A stretch of 64,000 bases of DNA from Salinarchaeum sp. Harcht-Bsk1 (GCF_000403645.1 NC_021313.1:2437014-2501013); one strand, 5' to 3'. Positions 51,661-60,127 are shown, counted from the stretch's first letter. Notes: generated from the sequence alone by a model not told the origin. Numbers and translations: made by a program.

Positions 51661-51927
51661 TCACCGACTGACGAGGAACTGCTCGTAATCCCCGTACGCC
51701 AGTTCGAGCGAGCCGATCCACCAGTTCCAGCGCTCGACCAGGTCGCTGTCGGCCGGTGCGTCCTGCAGTTCCGCGACGATCAGTGTCCCGTCGATAGCGG
51801 AGCCCACGTCGTCACGGTAGGCGCCCGAGTCCGAGAGGTCGCCGGCGGCCCGTGCGACGACGCGAGCGACGTCGGGATCCGCGTCGAAGGCCGACTGGAG
51901 ATCGGAGGCGAGTTCGGGCCGATGCAC
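51661..51927 (-). CDS. Small conserved haloarchaeal protein
   Basis: A GTG at 51925-51927 gives 88 residues (HRPELASDLQSAFDADPDVA, SDLVERWNWWIGSLELAYGD). The helical pattern with WNWWIGSLELAYGDY looks like a conserved haloarchaeal family that I cannot name. Longer in-frame starts exist upstream, but their sequence is basic and unlike the rest. Confidence 0.6.
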   Translation of the reverse strand: MHRPELASDLQSAFDADPDVARVVARAAGDLSDSGAYRDDVGSAIDGTLIVAELQDAPADSDLVERWNWWIGSLELAYGDYEQFLVSR

Positions 51928-52091
51928 GTATCTTGCTTGTGCCAGCGGGCGGGTAAATCCGTTGCAGCACGTTTTCGCTGTCTTTCGACCCAGAGCACGA
52001 CTGGCTCCCGTACAGGTGTCCGCCGATCTGTCGGCCGCCAGCCACACGCGAGAGGGGAAGCGGTAAGTGGACGGCATCCTGACCGGTGGGT

Positions 52092-52586
52092 ATGAGTCTT
52101 GGGCAGCGTGTCGCGACCGACCACCAGCTCGCTCGGCTCCTCCAGATCGGAGTCGTACTGGAGGAGGTCGTCGAGGCTCGCGCCGAACGTCACCTCGCGG
52201 AGCTCGATCCCGGGGAGCGGGCGGCCCTCGACGACGAGGTCGAGGCCCTGCTCGCCGACGCTGCCGAGGAGTCCGCGACGCACCGCGACCGGCTCGCCGC
52301 GCTCGTCGACGCCCTCGACGCCGAGGCGACCGGGTTCGAGGAAATCGAAGCGCTCGTGGAAGAACGATACACTGCTCCGGGGGACACCGACGGTGTGCTC
52401 TACGATCAGCTCTGCAACGAGGAGACCGCCTACAAGTTCTACGACGACTTCATCGCCGCCATCGAGGGCAGCGACACGGAGTTCAGCGTCGATCGCGAGC
52501 ACGTCCTCGACACCCTCCGCGAGATTCGCGAGGAGGAGGCCGAGGGCGTCGAGGAGGTCACCGAACTAATGGAGGAGCGCAGATGA
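52092..52586 (+). CDS. Ferritin-like/rubrerythrin-family protein
   Basis: The 164-residue helical protein has spaced Glu/His pairs of a four-helix di-iron bundle: VVLEEVVEARAERHL, LLADAAEESATHRDRLAALV, QLCNEETAYKFYDDFI and REHVLDTLREIREEEAEG. There is no rubredoxin domain. It overlaps the DtxR-type repressor by four bases, so iron storage/redox function and iron-responsive control are likely linked. Confidence 0.75.
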   Translation: MSLGQRVATDHQLARLLQIGVVLEEVVEARAERHLAELDPGERAALDDEVEALLADAAEESATHRDRLAALVDALDAEATGFEEIEALVEERYTAPGDTDGVLYDQLCNEETAYKFYDDFIAAIEGSDTEFSVDREHVLDTLREIREEEAEGVEEVTELMEERR

Positions 52587-53011
52587 ATACCGCTGATCAG
52601 TACCTCAAGGCCATCTACCTCGCCCAGCGGCTGGAGGACGGTCCCGCGGCGACCGGCACCCTGGCGGACATGCTCGACGTTTCGCCGGCGAGCGTCAACG
52701 AGATGATCGGCAAACTCGAGTCCCGCGGGCTCGTCGACCACGAGAAGTACGCTGGTGCGACGCTCACCGACGATGGCATCGTCCGCGCCGAGGACACGCT
52801 CCAGACCTACTGCATCATCGAGCGATTCCTCCACAACGTCCTCGAGGTCGAGGACTTCCGCGGCGAGGCCCGCGCACTCGAGAGCGTCATCGACGATACC
52901 GTCGCCGAACGGCTCGACACGATCATCGACCGTCGCGGGGAGTGCCCGGACTGCTTCGACGCCGAGGCAGACTGCTGTGAGTTCCTCGAAGTCGAGCAAC
53001 GAGCGGATTGA
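52583..53011 (+). CDS. DtxR/SirR-type metal-dependent repressor
   Basis: ATG 52583, overlapping the ferritin-like stop, gives 142 residues. The winged helix is MNTADQYLKAIYLAQRLEDG, GTLADMLDVSPASVNEMIGK and LESRGLVDHEKYAGATLTDD. The dimerisation/metal domain contains DTLQTYCIIERFLHNVLEVE, and the C-terminus has a Cys cluster (GECPDCFDAEADCCEFLE). It likely senses Fe2+ or Mn2+ and may regulate its own operon. Confidence 0.87.
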   Translation: MNTADQYLKAIYLAQRLEDGPAATGTLADMLDVSPASVNEMIGKLESRGLVDHEKYAGATLTDDGIVRAEDTLQTYCIIERFLHNVLEVEDFRGEARALESVIDDTVAERLDTIIDRRGECPDCFDAEADCCEFLEVEQRAD

Positions 53012-53067
53012 TCGGGCGGCGTCGTTTGGCTACACGTTTTTGATCGAATACGGAGCGAAGCTCCTCC

Positions 53068-53817
53068 ATGGAGTGCCCGACGTGCGGACGAGATTCCTTC
53101 ACCGAAGCAGGTGTTCGGCAACACCACAGCAAGATCCACGACGAACCGCTCCCGAACCGAACCTGCAGTGGTTGCGGAACGCAGTTCTACGACCCGAAGG
53201 CGAGGCTCGAGTACTGTGACGACTGCAACCCGAACGCAGGATCGAACAACGGCAACTGGAGCGGCGCCATGGAGACGACGAGATGCAGCGAATGCGGCGA
53301 CCGGTTCGAGTTCTACCCTTCAGAAAAAGACGGCGTGTACTGTTCGTCCTGTATCGACGCAACTGATGGTCTACTGCCGGACAATCCGATGGAGCCCATC
53401 GATCGCGTGGTGATCTCGTGTCCCGCCTGTGGTGAGGAACTTCGCGTGCTCCAATCACTGCTGGATCGCAGAAAACGCGGCGTGTTCTGTGGCCTCGATT
53501 GCTACGGGGACTGGCTGTCGGAACACATCGTCGGTCCCGATCACCATCAGTGGACGGGCTCCTGTCCGGAATACGGACACGGCTGGTCGGCTGTTCGCCG
53601 CGCTGCCCGCGTTCGGGACGAATACGAATGCCAGATTTGTGGCACGTCGAAGGTGGACATGGGGCGAAATCCGGACGTTCATCACATTGTCCCGGTACGG
53701 GAATTCCCCGATCCGGGTGACGCTCACTGCCTCGAGAACGTGATCACTCTCTGTCGATCCTGTCATCGCAAGGCGGAGACGGGTTCGATCGCAGTTCCCG
53801 ATCCGTCAAAGGAGTAA
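53068..53817 (+). CDS. HNH endonuclease with multiple zinc fingers
   Basis: The 249-residue protein starts with a C2H2-like finger (CPTCGRDSFTEAGVRQHHSK IH read on). Several CxxC ribbons follow (CSGCG, CSECG...CSSC, CPACGEEL...CGLDC) and then an HNH domain at the C-terminus (EYECQICGTS, PDVHHIVPVREFP, ENVITLCRSCHRKAE). Lower GC content than neighbours and its position next to a tRNA suggest a mobile-element origin. It may be a homing- or restriction-type nuclease. Confidence 0.82.
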   Translation: MECPTCGRDSFTEAGVRQHHSKIHDEPLPNRTCSGCGTQFYDPKARLEYCDDCNPNAGSNNGNWSGAMETTRCSECGDRFEFYPSEKDGVYCSSCIDATDGLLPDNPMEPIDRVVISCPACGEELRVLQSLLDRRKRGVFCGLDCYGDWLSEHIVGPDHHQWTGSCPEYGHGWSAVRRAARVRDEYECQICGTSKVDMGRNPDVHHIVPVREFPDPGDAHCLENVITLCRSCHRKAETGSIAVPDPSKE

Positions 53818-53851
53818 CGCACTTGTATGCGGCAGTGAAATCATCTACCGA

Positions 53852-53955
53852 AGCCCTGTGGTGTAGCGGCCAATCATAGCGGCCTTTGGACGTGTTCGGT
53901 TACGGCCGTGCGCGGAAGCCAGCCGTTGACGGCGGTTCGAATCCGCCCAGGGCTA
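53852..53955 (+). tRNA. tRNA-Gln (anticodon TTG) with intron
   Basis: The seven-base acceptor stem AGCCCTG pairs with CAGGGCT, and A is the discriminator. The T arm is GGCGG-TTCGAAT-CCGCC (53931-53947). The anticodon stem GCGGC (53879-53883) pairs with GCCGT (53922-53926), with anticodon TTG at 53886-53888. A 31-base intron (53890-53920) sits at the canonical 37/38 position. EndA encoded at 9648-10691 should splice it. CCA is not encoded. Confidence 0.93.
53890..53920 (+). other. Canonical 31-nt tRNA intron
   Basis: The interval lies between G37 and A38 and disrupts the anticodon loop. Its borders should form the bulge-helix-bulge recognised by archaeal EndA. Haloarchaeal tRNA-Gln is one of the tRNAs known to carry such an intron. 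Confidence 0.8.
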
Positions 53956-54073
53956 CTCCTGCGAACGACAGTGAGCAGCGAGTAGCCTAGCGGTTCGAAC
54001 CAGACGAGACGCGCTCAACGCAGTGAGCACGTCTCGACGCGGTTCGAATCCGCCCAGGGCCTTTCCTGCGATC
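53932..54073 (+). repeat. Duplicated tRNA 3' end (att-like direct repeat)
   Basis: A 33-bp segment from the tRNA T arm onward (53932-53964) recurs at 54039-54071 with three mismatches, 22 of the first 22 bases being identical (core GGTTCGAATCCGCCCAGGGC). A third weaker T-arm copy (AGCGGTTCGAACC) lies near 53990. Between them is a hairpin with arms AGACGCGCTCA and TGAGCACGTCT. This is what remains when an element that used the tRNA as attachment site is lost, or a local duplication. Confidence 0.65.
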
Positions 54074-54408
54074 TCGTGAACAGGACGAAGAGACGTCCAA
54101 CGCCGAAGCGAACTGGACTCCCCGCCGGTGAGCAGATCGACCTCAAATCGGCTTCTCGAGTAGCCGTCGAGTGGGCTGGATGCCTGACCTGGGGAAATCA
54201 CCTCTCCCGCTGAAATCGACTCCGAAACTGCGGTCTTTTAAATACTATATCCTACAACGCGATATCGAATTTCGGTCATCCGACGGTGAAACTGGACGCG
54301 GCTTCCACGTCACGGACGTGTCGTTGGGGCCCGAAGCACCCACGCAGCGGTAGTTTAATACCATCACTGTGTGAAAGAAGGCCCTACCCACCCACACTGC
54401 CTTCCACA
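53956..54408. other. Gene-free, AT-richer stretch after tRNA-Gln
   Basis: Beyond the duplicated tRNA end no gene is supported. The 54235-54275 part is AT-rich (TTTTAAATACTATATCC), and TAGTTTAATACC near 54351 is a good TATA box for the gene at 54409. Confidence 0.5.
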
Positions 54409-54822
54409 ATGTCCGAACTCACCGACCGCTGCTTCGATTGCGGCACGGAGTACGTCCCGTTCACCGTCGAGAACGGACGCTGTCCGGACTGTGGCTCGCC
54501 GGCGACGCCGATCGTCGGGTCGCCGACCGTTCTCGACGTTCGCCCGCTCGCGTCGGTCGACGCCGACGAGGTGCCCGGCGACGACGCGATCGAAGTGGTC
54601 GTCCGCGACGATACCGACCGGCTGATCGTCTACGGATTCGCCGTGCCTGCCGCTGGCCAGTCCGTCGCCGTCGCGATCACGTTCGAGGACGCGACCATTC
54701 GGCGCGGCGACGAGCACTGGGACGCTATCGAAGGGCCCGACGTCGTGGCCGAAGCGGTTGCCGACAGCGTCGGATGTCGCCCCGGGCCGCCGCCTCGCGC
54801 CCACAGCGATCGCTCCGAGTAA
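54409..54822 (+). CDS. Zinc-ribbon protein of unknown function
   Basis: The 137-residue protein has an N-terminal zinc ribbon (CFDCGTEYVPF...CPDCGSPAT). A ~90-residue alpha/beta domain follows (DAIEVVVRDDTDRLIVYGFA, SVAVAITFEDATIRRGDEHW). I do not recognise the second domain. ATG 54409 follows the TATA-like TTTAATA by ~52 bases. It is convergent with the CARDB protein gene. Confidence 0.7.
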   Translation: MSELTDRCFDCGTEYVPFTVENGRCPDCGSPATPIVGSPTVLDVRPLASVDADEVPGDDAIEVVVRDDTDRLIVYGFAVPAAGQSVAVAITFEDATIRRGDEHWDAIEGPDVVAEAVADSVGCRPGPPPRAHSDRSE

Positions 54823-54959
54823 CCGTTACTACGGGTGGCACGTTCGGTGGCGCACACCGCCGCTTCGCTCCCCGGCTCAGTGTCCTGGTGATACTCCATC
54901 CAGCAGGCACCTCTTCGAAGGAGATTCGGGACGGATCCTGATTCGTCGGCGGACGCTGC

Positions 54960-55823
54960 TCAGCTGGAGTCGTTCAGGTCGGTATCGTTCTCGACGAGGA
55001 CGGTTCCGGCGTCGACGCCGTCGACCGTCAGGTCGTAGCTCCCGGCAGCTTCGAACGCGGGGTCGAATTCGACGGTGTCGCGCTCGCCCGGCCCGAGTCG
55101 CACTGCGCGACTGTCGATCGCGGTGCCGTTTGCACGCAGCACCAGATCGACCGATCCGTTCGCTCCGCCGTCGTTCGCGACGGTCGCCGAGACCGGAACT
55201 GTCTCGTTCACCTGGACCTCCCCCTGGGCCACGGAGGCGTCCGTGACGTCGATGTCGGCGACCGGCGCAGAGACGGTCACCGTTCCCGCGACCCGTCCTG
55301 CCGCGGCGAGCGTGTAGTTGCCGGGCGATTCGAGCGTTCGAGAGAGCGTCAGCGACGCGGTCTCGTTCGGCGACACCGTCGTCGTATTCGTCGCCGTCGC
55401 CGTTCCGTCGACGCTGAGCGTCGCGGCCAGTTCCCTGGATTCGTTTGCTCGGTTGACGGCTCGCACGGTGACCGTGGCCGCCTCCCCGGTCGTCAGTTCC
55501 CCGTCGCCGGACAGCGAGACTGCGGCCACCTCGAGGGCGGTATCGTTGGTGCCTCGATCGTGCGTGCCGTTTCGGGTCCCGTTCCCCGGCGCAGTCGTCG
55601 ACTCGTTCTTCGCAGACGTCCCGTTCTCGTGCGTCGACGCGTTCCCCGGCGTCGTGACGTTCGTCGCGGGGGTCCCGGAGTCGTAGTCGGTGGCGACCGA
55701 GAAGGATCCCGAGACCGTCTCCTCGTCGCTGAACAGCGCGACCGCGCCGCCACCCGCCAGGACGCCGGCAGCGCCGACGACGAGGCAGGCGACCACCACG
55801 GCCACGAGACGGTGTTCAGTCAT
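54960..55823 (-). CDS. SipW-type-signal surface protein with CARDB-like repeats
   Basis: The 287-residue protein starts with a hydrophobic signal (LVAVVVACLVVGAAGVLAGG) followed by ALFSDEETVSGSFSVATD, a SipW/TasA-type cleavage region. Residues ~48-95 are a Thr/Asn/Ser linker with many NxT/S sequons, a likely N-glycosylation hot spot. Two beta-sandwich repeats of the CARDB type follow (AATVTVRAVNRANESRELAA; TVPVSATVANDGGANGSVDL). The start overlaps the end of the signal-peptidase gene by eight bases. It may be an accessory or anchoring subunit of the TasA-like surface structure. Confidence 0.72.
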   Translation of the reverse strand: MTEHRLVAVVVACLVVGAAGVLAGGGAVALFSDEETVSGSFSVATDYDSGTPATNVTTPGNASTHENGTSAKNESTTAPGNGTRNGTHDRGTNDTALEVAAVSLSGDGELTTGEAATVTVRAVNRANESRELAATLSVDGTATATNTTTVSPNETASLTLSRTLESPGNYTLAAAGRVAGTVTVSAPVADIDVTDASVAQGEVQVNETVPVSATVANDGGANGSVDLVLRANGTAIDSRAVRLGPGERDTVEFDPAFEAAGSYDLTVDGVDAGTVLVENDTDLNDSS

Positions 55824-56655
55824 CGATTTCCTCCCGCCCCGCCGGTGGCGCGGCGTCGCTCACGTCCGCTGTGGGCCCTTCACCCGGGAACCCATGCTCC
55901 TGCAGGGACGGTTCACCGAGGTGCGCTGGTGGTTCGTCCGCTTGCCCGGCTTCGGGGTCGGGAGCTTCGGCTACGCCGGTGAGCGGGTCGGACTCTCGCT
56001 GGATCAACTCCTCTCCCTCCTCACCTTCTTCCTCCCGCTCTCCATTCTTCTCCGTCCTCGATCGATCGCCCGTGCGGACGCTTCTGTAGAACAGCGTCCC
56101 CTCGAGGACGCCGAGTGCCAGCGCGCTGAATCCGACGGCGTAGGCGACGGCGAACGCCATGAGCGTCTGGAGCCTGAGGGCGACGTACGCAGTGTAGGGT
56201 GTCAACAGTACCAGCACGAGGAGGGTCACCGCGAGGTCCGTCGGGCCGATTGCGCGTCCCGTCGCCCCGGTTCCGTCGGCCATCGGTCCGCCGGTGGTCG
56301 CTCCCGGTTCCGCCGCGGGGCCTTCGCCGTCGTCGACGGGCGTCCGTGCGTGAGCGCCGTCGCCCGTCGCTGACCCATGGATCGACCCCGCACGCTCGCT
56401 CGTCGGCTCGTCGCGTTCGGGCGATCCGCCGCTGGCTGCTCCGCCACTCGACCCCGAACGCCTGGCGATCGACCAGGCCTCGGTGACCGCCAGCAATCCG
56501 AGCGGGAGCAGGACGAACGCGGCGAACCCGAGTGGCGTGTTCGCGAAGTGGATCACGTAGCCGATGAGTGGGATCGTCAGGACGGCGGTTCCGACCACGT
56601 TCGACGCGGGCACGGGTTGTGGGTCTGGATCCTCGTTCGCGTCCCCTTTCGTCAC
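55816..56655 (-). CDS. SipW/Sec11-type signal peptidase, C-terminal part (out of frame)
   Basis: This frame continues the peptidase after a shift in a G run (forward C4 at 56706-56709). Reading back to the shift it supplies VTHRVVDVREENGQRSFVTKGDANEDPD, given here as VTHRVVDV (catalytic His) and FVTKGDANED (catalytic Asp). Two hydrophobic helices, a long disordered acidic stretch, two more helices and a Glu-rich tail follow. The GTG at 56655 could start an independent protein, but that protein would lack the Ser and His. The extended C-terminus (over 200 residues) is unusual for the family. Confidence 0.7.
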   Translation of the reverse strand: MTKGDANEDPDPQPVPASNVVGTAVLTIPLIGYVIHFANTPLGFAAFVLLPLGLLAVTEAWSIARRSGSSGGAASGGSPERDEPTSERAGSIHGSATGDGAHARTPVDDGEGPAAEPGATTGGPMADGTGATGRAIGPTDLAVTLLVLVLLTPYTAYVALRLQTLMAFAVAYAVGFSALALGVLEGTLFYRSVRTGDRSRTEKNGEREEEGEEGEELIQRESDPLTGVAEAPDPEAGQADEPPAHLGEPSLQEHGFPGEGPTADVSDAAPPAGREEIDD

Positions 56656-56945
56656 GAACGACCGCTGGCCGTTCTCCTCTCGAACGTCGACGACCCGGTG
56701 CGTGACCCCGTCTCCTGCCCGTCGCGTCTGAAGGTCACGACGTCGCCTTCCTCGATCGCGGACGGGGCGGTATCGTCCACGACGATCGCGTCACCCGGAG
56801 ACAGCGCCGGCTCCATGCTCCCGGAGAGGATCACGTAGCTCTGCTCGGCACCGACGACGCCCGGGACGGCGTAGATCACGAATGGCACCACGAGCGCGAG
56901 GAGCACCACGAGCCCGACCCCGTGAAGGAGCCGCCGACGGTTCAC
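56652..56945 (-). CDS. SipW/Sec11-type signal peptidase, N-terminal part (frameshifted)
   Basis: The 97-residue frame starts MNRRRLLHGVGLVVLLALVV (membrane helix) and contains the catalytic serine in SYVILSGSMEPALSPGD and the beta-strand EEGDVVTFRRDGQET. After QET it should read into THRVV but instead runs out of frame (GSRTGSSTF) to a stop. Adding one G to the GGGG run restores a complete peptidase with 55816-56655. It is either a real mutation, a slippage site or a sequencing error. The gene sits between TasA-like genes, whose signal peptides it should cleave. Confidence 0.75.
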   Translation of the reverse strand: MNRRRLLHGVGLVVLLALVVPFVIYAVPGVVGAEQSYVILSGSMEPALSPGDAIVVDDTAPSAIEEGDVVTFRRDGQETGSRTGSSTFERRTASGRS

Positions 56946-58009
56946 GATCCATCACCCCCGTCACCGGCGTCGTCCACGCAGACTGACGCGTCGACGTAGC
57001 TGATCGCCGGCCGCCGCTCTCGGTCGTTCGCTCCCGACTCGATCGGCCCCGTGCAGACTGGTTCGGCGGTCCTCGCGCGCGCTGGCTCGATCCCGTACGT
57101 CCAGACGTCGGTCCCGCCTTTGAGCTGTACCTCGCAGAGCCTGGCGTCCGGCGCGTCGTCTCGGCGGAGCGCCAGATCGACGCAGACGGGCTCCCCGCCG
57201 TCCTTGGTCGTCACGTCGCGCACGTCGAGTTCGTACGCGTGTCCGTCGTCGCGGAACCGCTCGGCGAGTTCATCGAACTCGTAGGTGCCGGGCTCGAGGC
57301 GGTCGCCCTCGACCTCGAGTCGGCCCAGGTGCACGCACGCCGGGCACGGCGCTGGCTCGCACGCAACGTCCTCGTACGGATTCCGGACGCTCGATTCGGA
57401 GACGTGTCTGCACTGCTCCGCGTAGCATTCGAGGTCGACCGTCGAGTCCGCACCGGGCTCCGGTCGGGCGCCCTCGGGCAGGCGGTAGTCGAGCCGGAGG
57501 CAGGTATCCGACCCCGGGGACAGACAGGGGTCCTGGGGATCGTCGAGACGGCGACCGTCGGCGAAGGCTGTCTGCAACGCCCGGAGCGTCCCCCACGATT
57601 CCCCAAGCGACTCCGGGAACAGTTGGCGGGGAGTGCCGTCGCAGCCGCGGTCGATCGAGAGCCGAACCAGCAACGCGTCGGCGAGTTCGTCATCGGCCGC
57701 GGGACACGCAGTCCAAACCCAGACGCGGAGCGCGTTGTCGACCGTTCGCAGGCGAACCGTTCGCTCCCCGGACGAGCCCGGAACGAGTCCGTCGACCGAG
57801 AACGAGAGCGTCCCGTCGGTGACCGAACAGTCCGCTTCGAGACACTCGATCTCGATCCCGGGTGCTCCGGCGGTGATCACGTCTCCCACGGTCGCGTCGT
57901 CTCGTTGCGTCGCCGCCGTGATCGCACCGGCGCCGCCGCCCAGCGCGCCGACGGCGGTGAGGCCGCCGAGCAGTTTCCGCCGCGTGAGTTCGGGACCGTC
58001 CTGCGTCAT
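56942..58009 (-). CDS. Tat-exported TasA-related surface protein
   Basis: ATG 58007-58009 gives 355 residues with a twin-arginine signal (LTRRKLLGGLTAVGALGGGA) and no TasA-type AYFTD box. The core contains the cluster motif ECYAEQCRHVSESS at ~residue 200. A later domain, VCEVQ-LKGGTDVWTYG ... VDASVCVD, resembles a domain in the 60183-62294 protein. It is rich in cysteine for an exported haloarchaeal protein. It overlaps the signal peptidase gene by four bases. Confidence 0.7.
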   Translation of the reverse strand: MTQDGPELTRRKLLGGLTAVGALGGGAGAITAATQRDDATVGDVITAGAPGIEIECLEADCSVTDGTLSFSVDGLVPGSSGERTVRLRTVDNALRVWVWTACPAADDELADALLVRLSIDRGCDGTPRQLFPESLGESWGTLRALQTAFADGRRLDDPQDPCLSPGSDTCLRLDYRLPEGARPEPGADSTVDLECYAEQCRHVSESSVRNPYEDVACEPAPCPACVHLGRLEVEGDRLEPGTYEFDELAERFRDDGHAYELDVRDVTTKDGGEPVCVDLALRRDDAPDARLCEVQLKGGTDVWTYGIEPARARTAEPVCTGPIESGANDRERRPAISYVDASVCVDDAGDGGDGS

Positions 58010-58367
58010 CGGATCACCTCCGTTCGCGGCCACCGTCGCGATATTACTGCCCGGAGCTCCGCTCCGGCAGGATCGAAACGAGCGTTGGCGACTGTTGTCG
58101 TGTTCATGCCCATCTCCCCCCTCCCCGACGGACGGTTCGAATCGGACAGTAGTTGGCCGGCATACATTTTAGCTATAGGCTGGATACCAGCAGCTTACCT
58201 CGCGTAAGCAGATTCCTACTGGCGAGTGAGAGACAATCACCGGCGGTACGTTGGCAGCGCCCGGGTCGCATCGCCGAACTGCTGGCCGAGCCACCGATGT
58301 CGGGGCCGCTGGTCCCAGCGGCGGTCCCGTCGGTCGTCGATCGGATCGGGGCGGCGACGCGCGCACG
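58010..58367. other. Gap between TasA-like genes
   Basis: No gene is supported in these 358 bases. The minus strand contains an AT-rich element near 58166-58190 (AGCCTATAGCTAAAATGTAT) that may be a promoter for the downstream gene at 58009. Confidence 0.45.
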
Positions 58368-60116
58368 TCAGGTCCCACCGTCCGCGGGCGCTCCCGAGCC
58401 GTCGTTGTGGCGGCACTGCTCGGCGTAGAACCCCAGGTCGAACCCGATCGAGTCGGACTGCACGACGTTCCCGACGTCCGGCGGGAGCCACCACGCGAAG
58501 CCCACGTAGTGCGTCAGTTCTGGCGTGAAGCACTCCCTGTCTGGGCTCCCGGGATCCTCCGATAGTTCGTCGAACGGGGTCGCACGGTTTCCGTCGAGCG
58601 GGATCCCCGTCCCGCTGGCGAGCGCGTCGAGGTCCGCCCGGAGCGTCCCCCGTCGGAACACCTCGCCGCAGTATCGGCCGGCAGACATGTCGCCGTAGTC
58701 GTACTCGTAGGCTTCGCCGCCGAGGGTCATCGGATAGCGATCCTGGATCGTCCCGTCCGTCCGTTCGACGACCACGATTTCGTCGTTGTCCCGGTCCGAC
58801 GCGACGAGATTCCCGGTCCCGCCGTTGCGGATGGCGAGTCCGGTGATGCGGACGTCCAGCCCACCGACGTTGCTGGCGTCGACCGGAACGGCCGTCGCGT
58901 CGTTGGCGGGGTCGCTCACCCGGTAGAGCCCCTGGTCGGCGCTGGCGGCCGTCCAGATGTACATCGTCCCGTCCGACGCGAAGACGAGATCCGCGCCCTC
59001 GAGGTCGATACCCGTGTCGCCCCGGGCAGTCACCGAGGGGCCCGATCGATCGACGGTGTAGAGTTCGTCGGTGTTGGTGCTCGCCGCCCAGAGCGCTCCC
59101 GACGGCGAGTAGCCAGCGAGGACGACCCCGCCGGGGTCGCCCGAAACCGGGCCGTCGTCCGTGAACGAGTTCGCCGCGACGTCGTACGTTCCGAGGTGCG
59201 TGGACTCCTTGTCGTAGAAGACGACTTCGTCGCCGTCAGGCGTGGCGGCGATCGCGTCGGTCTGGTCGAAGTTGCCCCCGCCCGCCACGTAGATGCTGGT
59301 CAGTTCGGCGTTCCCGCCTGTCAGGTCGACCTCGAACAGCTCGGAAGCGGTGCCCGTACCGCCGACGCTGTCGATCAGGTACAGGGTCTCGTCACAGCCC
59401 GTCTGGAGGACGTTGTCGCCGCGGGAATCGTACCACCAGACCGTCTGGACGTGGTCGGCGAGTTCGCCGCCGCTCGACTGGTCGACGGCGGCCTCGGGCT
59501 CGGTCTGCCCGTTCTCGGCCGACTCGACGTTTGCCGCTCGCAACCAGACGTAGCCGGGGTTGTCACAGAGGTGGAAACTCAGCGTCAGTTCCCCGAAGTC
59601 TCCTGGCTTGACGTCCTGGAGGTCGATCAGCGGTGCGGGCCCGTCGCCGGCCCTCGTGTCGTCGTTGTCGGTCCGGAAGCCGGCAGGATCCAGATCCGCG
59701 GGCACGTCGGCGCCCATCTCGCAGGGGACGTACTCGAAGGAATCCGTGCTCGTCTCCTGGGAGCCGTCGTCGTCCGGATCCGGGAACGCCTCGACGGCCG
59801 TCGCGTTCATGAAGGCAGCCACGTCGTCTTCTGCGATCCAGACCTGGGGATCGTCGGGATCCGGAAACCCCACGGCGCCTCCGCCGGGATCGCTGTAGCT
59901 GACCAGGTCCCTCCCGCTGGACCCGTCGTAGTAGTGCTCCTCCCAGTCCACTTTGAGGTCGAGCGATCCCGCGGCGATGCTGTTCCCCTCGAACGCTTCG
60001 TCGTCGGTGAAGTACGCGCTCGTCCCGAGTGCAGCTCCTGCGGAGGCGACGCCGATGCCGCCGAGTCCCCCGAGGAGCGACCGTCGGGACAGTTCGATCG
60101 TTGGTTCGCGTGTCAT
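58368..60116 (-). CDS. TasA/camelysin-like surface protein with inserted beta-propeller
   Basis: The 582-residue protein has a Tat motif (ELSRRSLLGGLGG), TasA-type start GTSAYFTDDEAFEGN and AAGSLDLKVDWEEH. The core (residues ~35-240) has DVKPGDFGELTLSFHLCDNP. Residues ~241-475 form repeated beta blades (LYLIDSVGGTGT, ATPDGDEVVFYD, GYSPSGALWAASTNTDELYT, FASDGTMYIWTA), i.e. a propeller inserted into the core. The core resumes with GTGIPLDGN and ends in IGFDLGFYAEQCRHNDGS. It is probably exported folded and cleaved by the SipW-type peptidase. Confidence 0.78.
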   Translation of the reverse strand: MTREPTIELSRRSLLGGLGGIGVASAGAALGTSAYFTDDEAFEGNSIAAGSLDLKVDWEEHYYDGSSGRDLVSYSDPGGGAVGFPDPDDPQVWIAEDDVAAFMNATAVEAFPDPDDDGSQETSTDSFEYVPCEMGADVPADLDPAGFRTDNDDTRAGDGPAPLIDLQDVKPGDFGELTLSFHLCDNPGYVWLRAANVESAENGQTEPEAAVDQSSGGELADHVQTVWWYDSRGDNVLQTGCDETLYLIDSVGGTGTASELFEVDLTGGNAELTSIYVAGGGNFDQTDAIAATPDGDEVVFYDKESTHLGTYDVAANSFTDDGPVSGDPGGVVLAGYSPSGALWAASTNTDELYTVDRSGPSVTARGDTGIDLEGADLVFASDGTMYIWTAASADQGLYRVSDPANDATAVPVDASNVGGLDVRITGLAIRNGGTGNLVASDRDNDEIVVVERTDGTIQDRYPMTLGGEAYEYDYGDMSAGRYCGEVFRRGTLRADLDALASGTGIPLDGNRATPFDELSEDPGSPDRECFTPELTHYVGFAWWLPPDVGNVVQSDSIGFDLGFYAEQCRHNDGSGAPADGGT

Positions 60117-60127
60117 TTGTGATCCCC

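Noticed and set aside
53956-54071. A second tRNA gene after tRNA-Gln
   Set aside because: Only the T arm and acceptor 3' strand are repeated; no D arm, anticodon arm or acceptor 5' strand is present.
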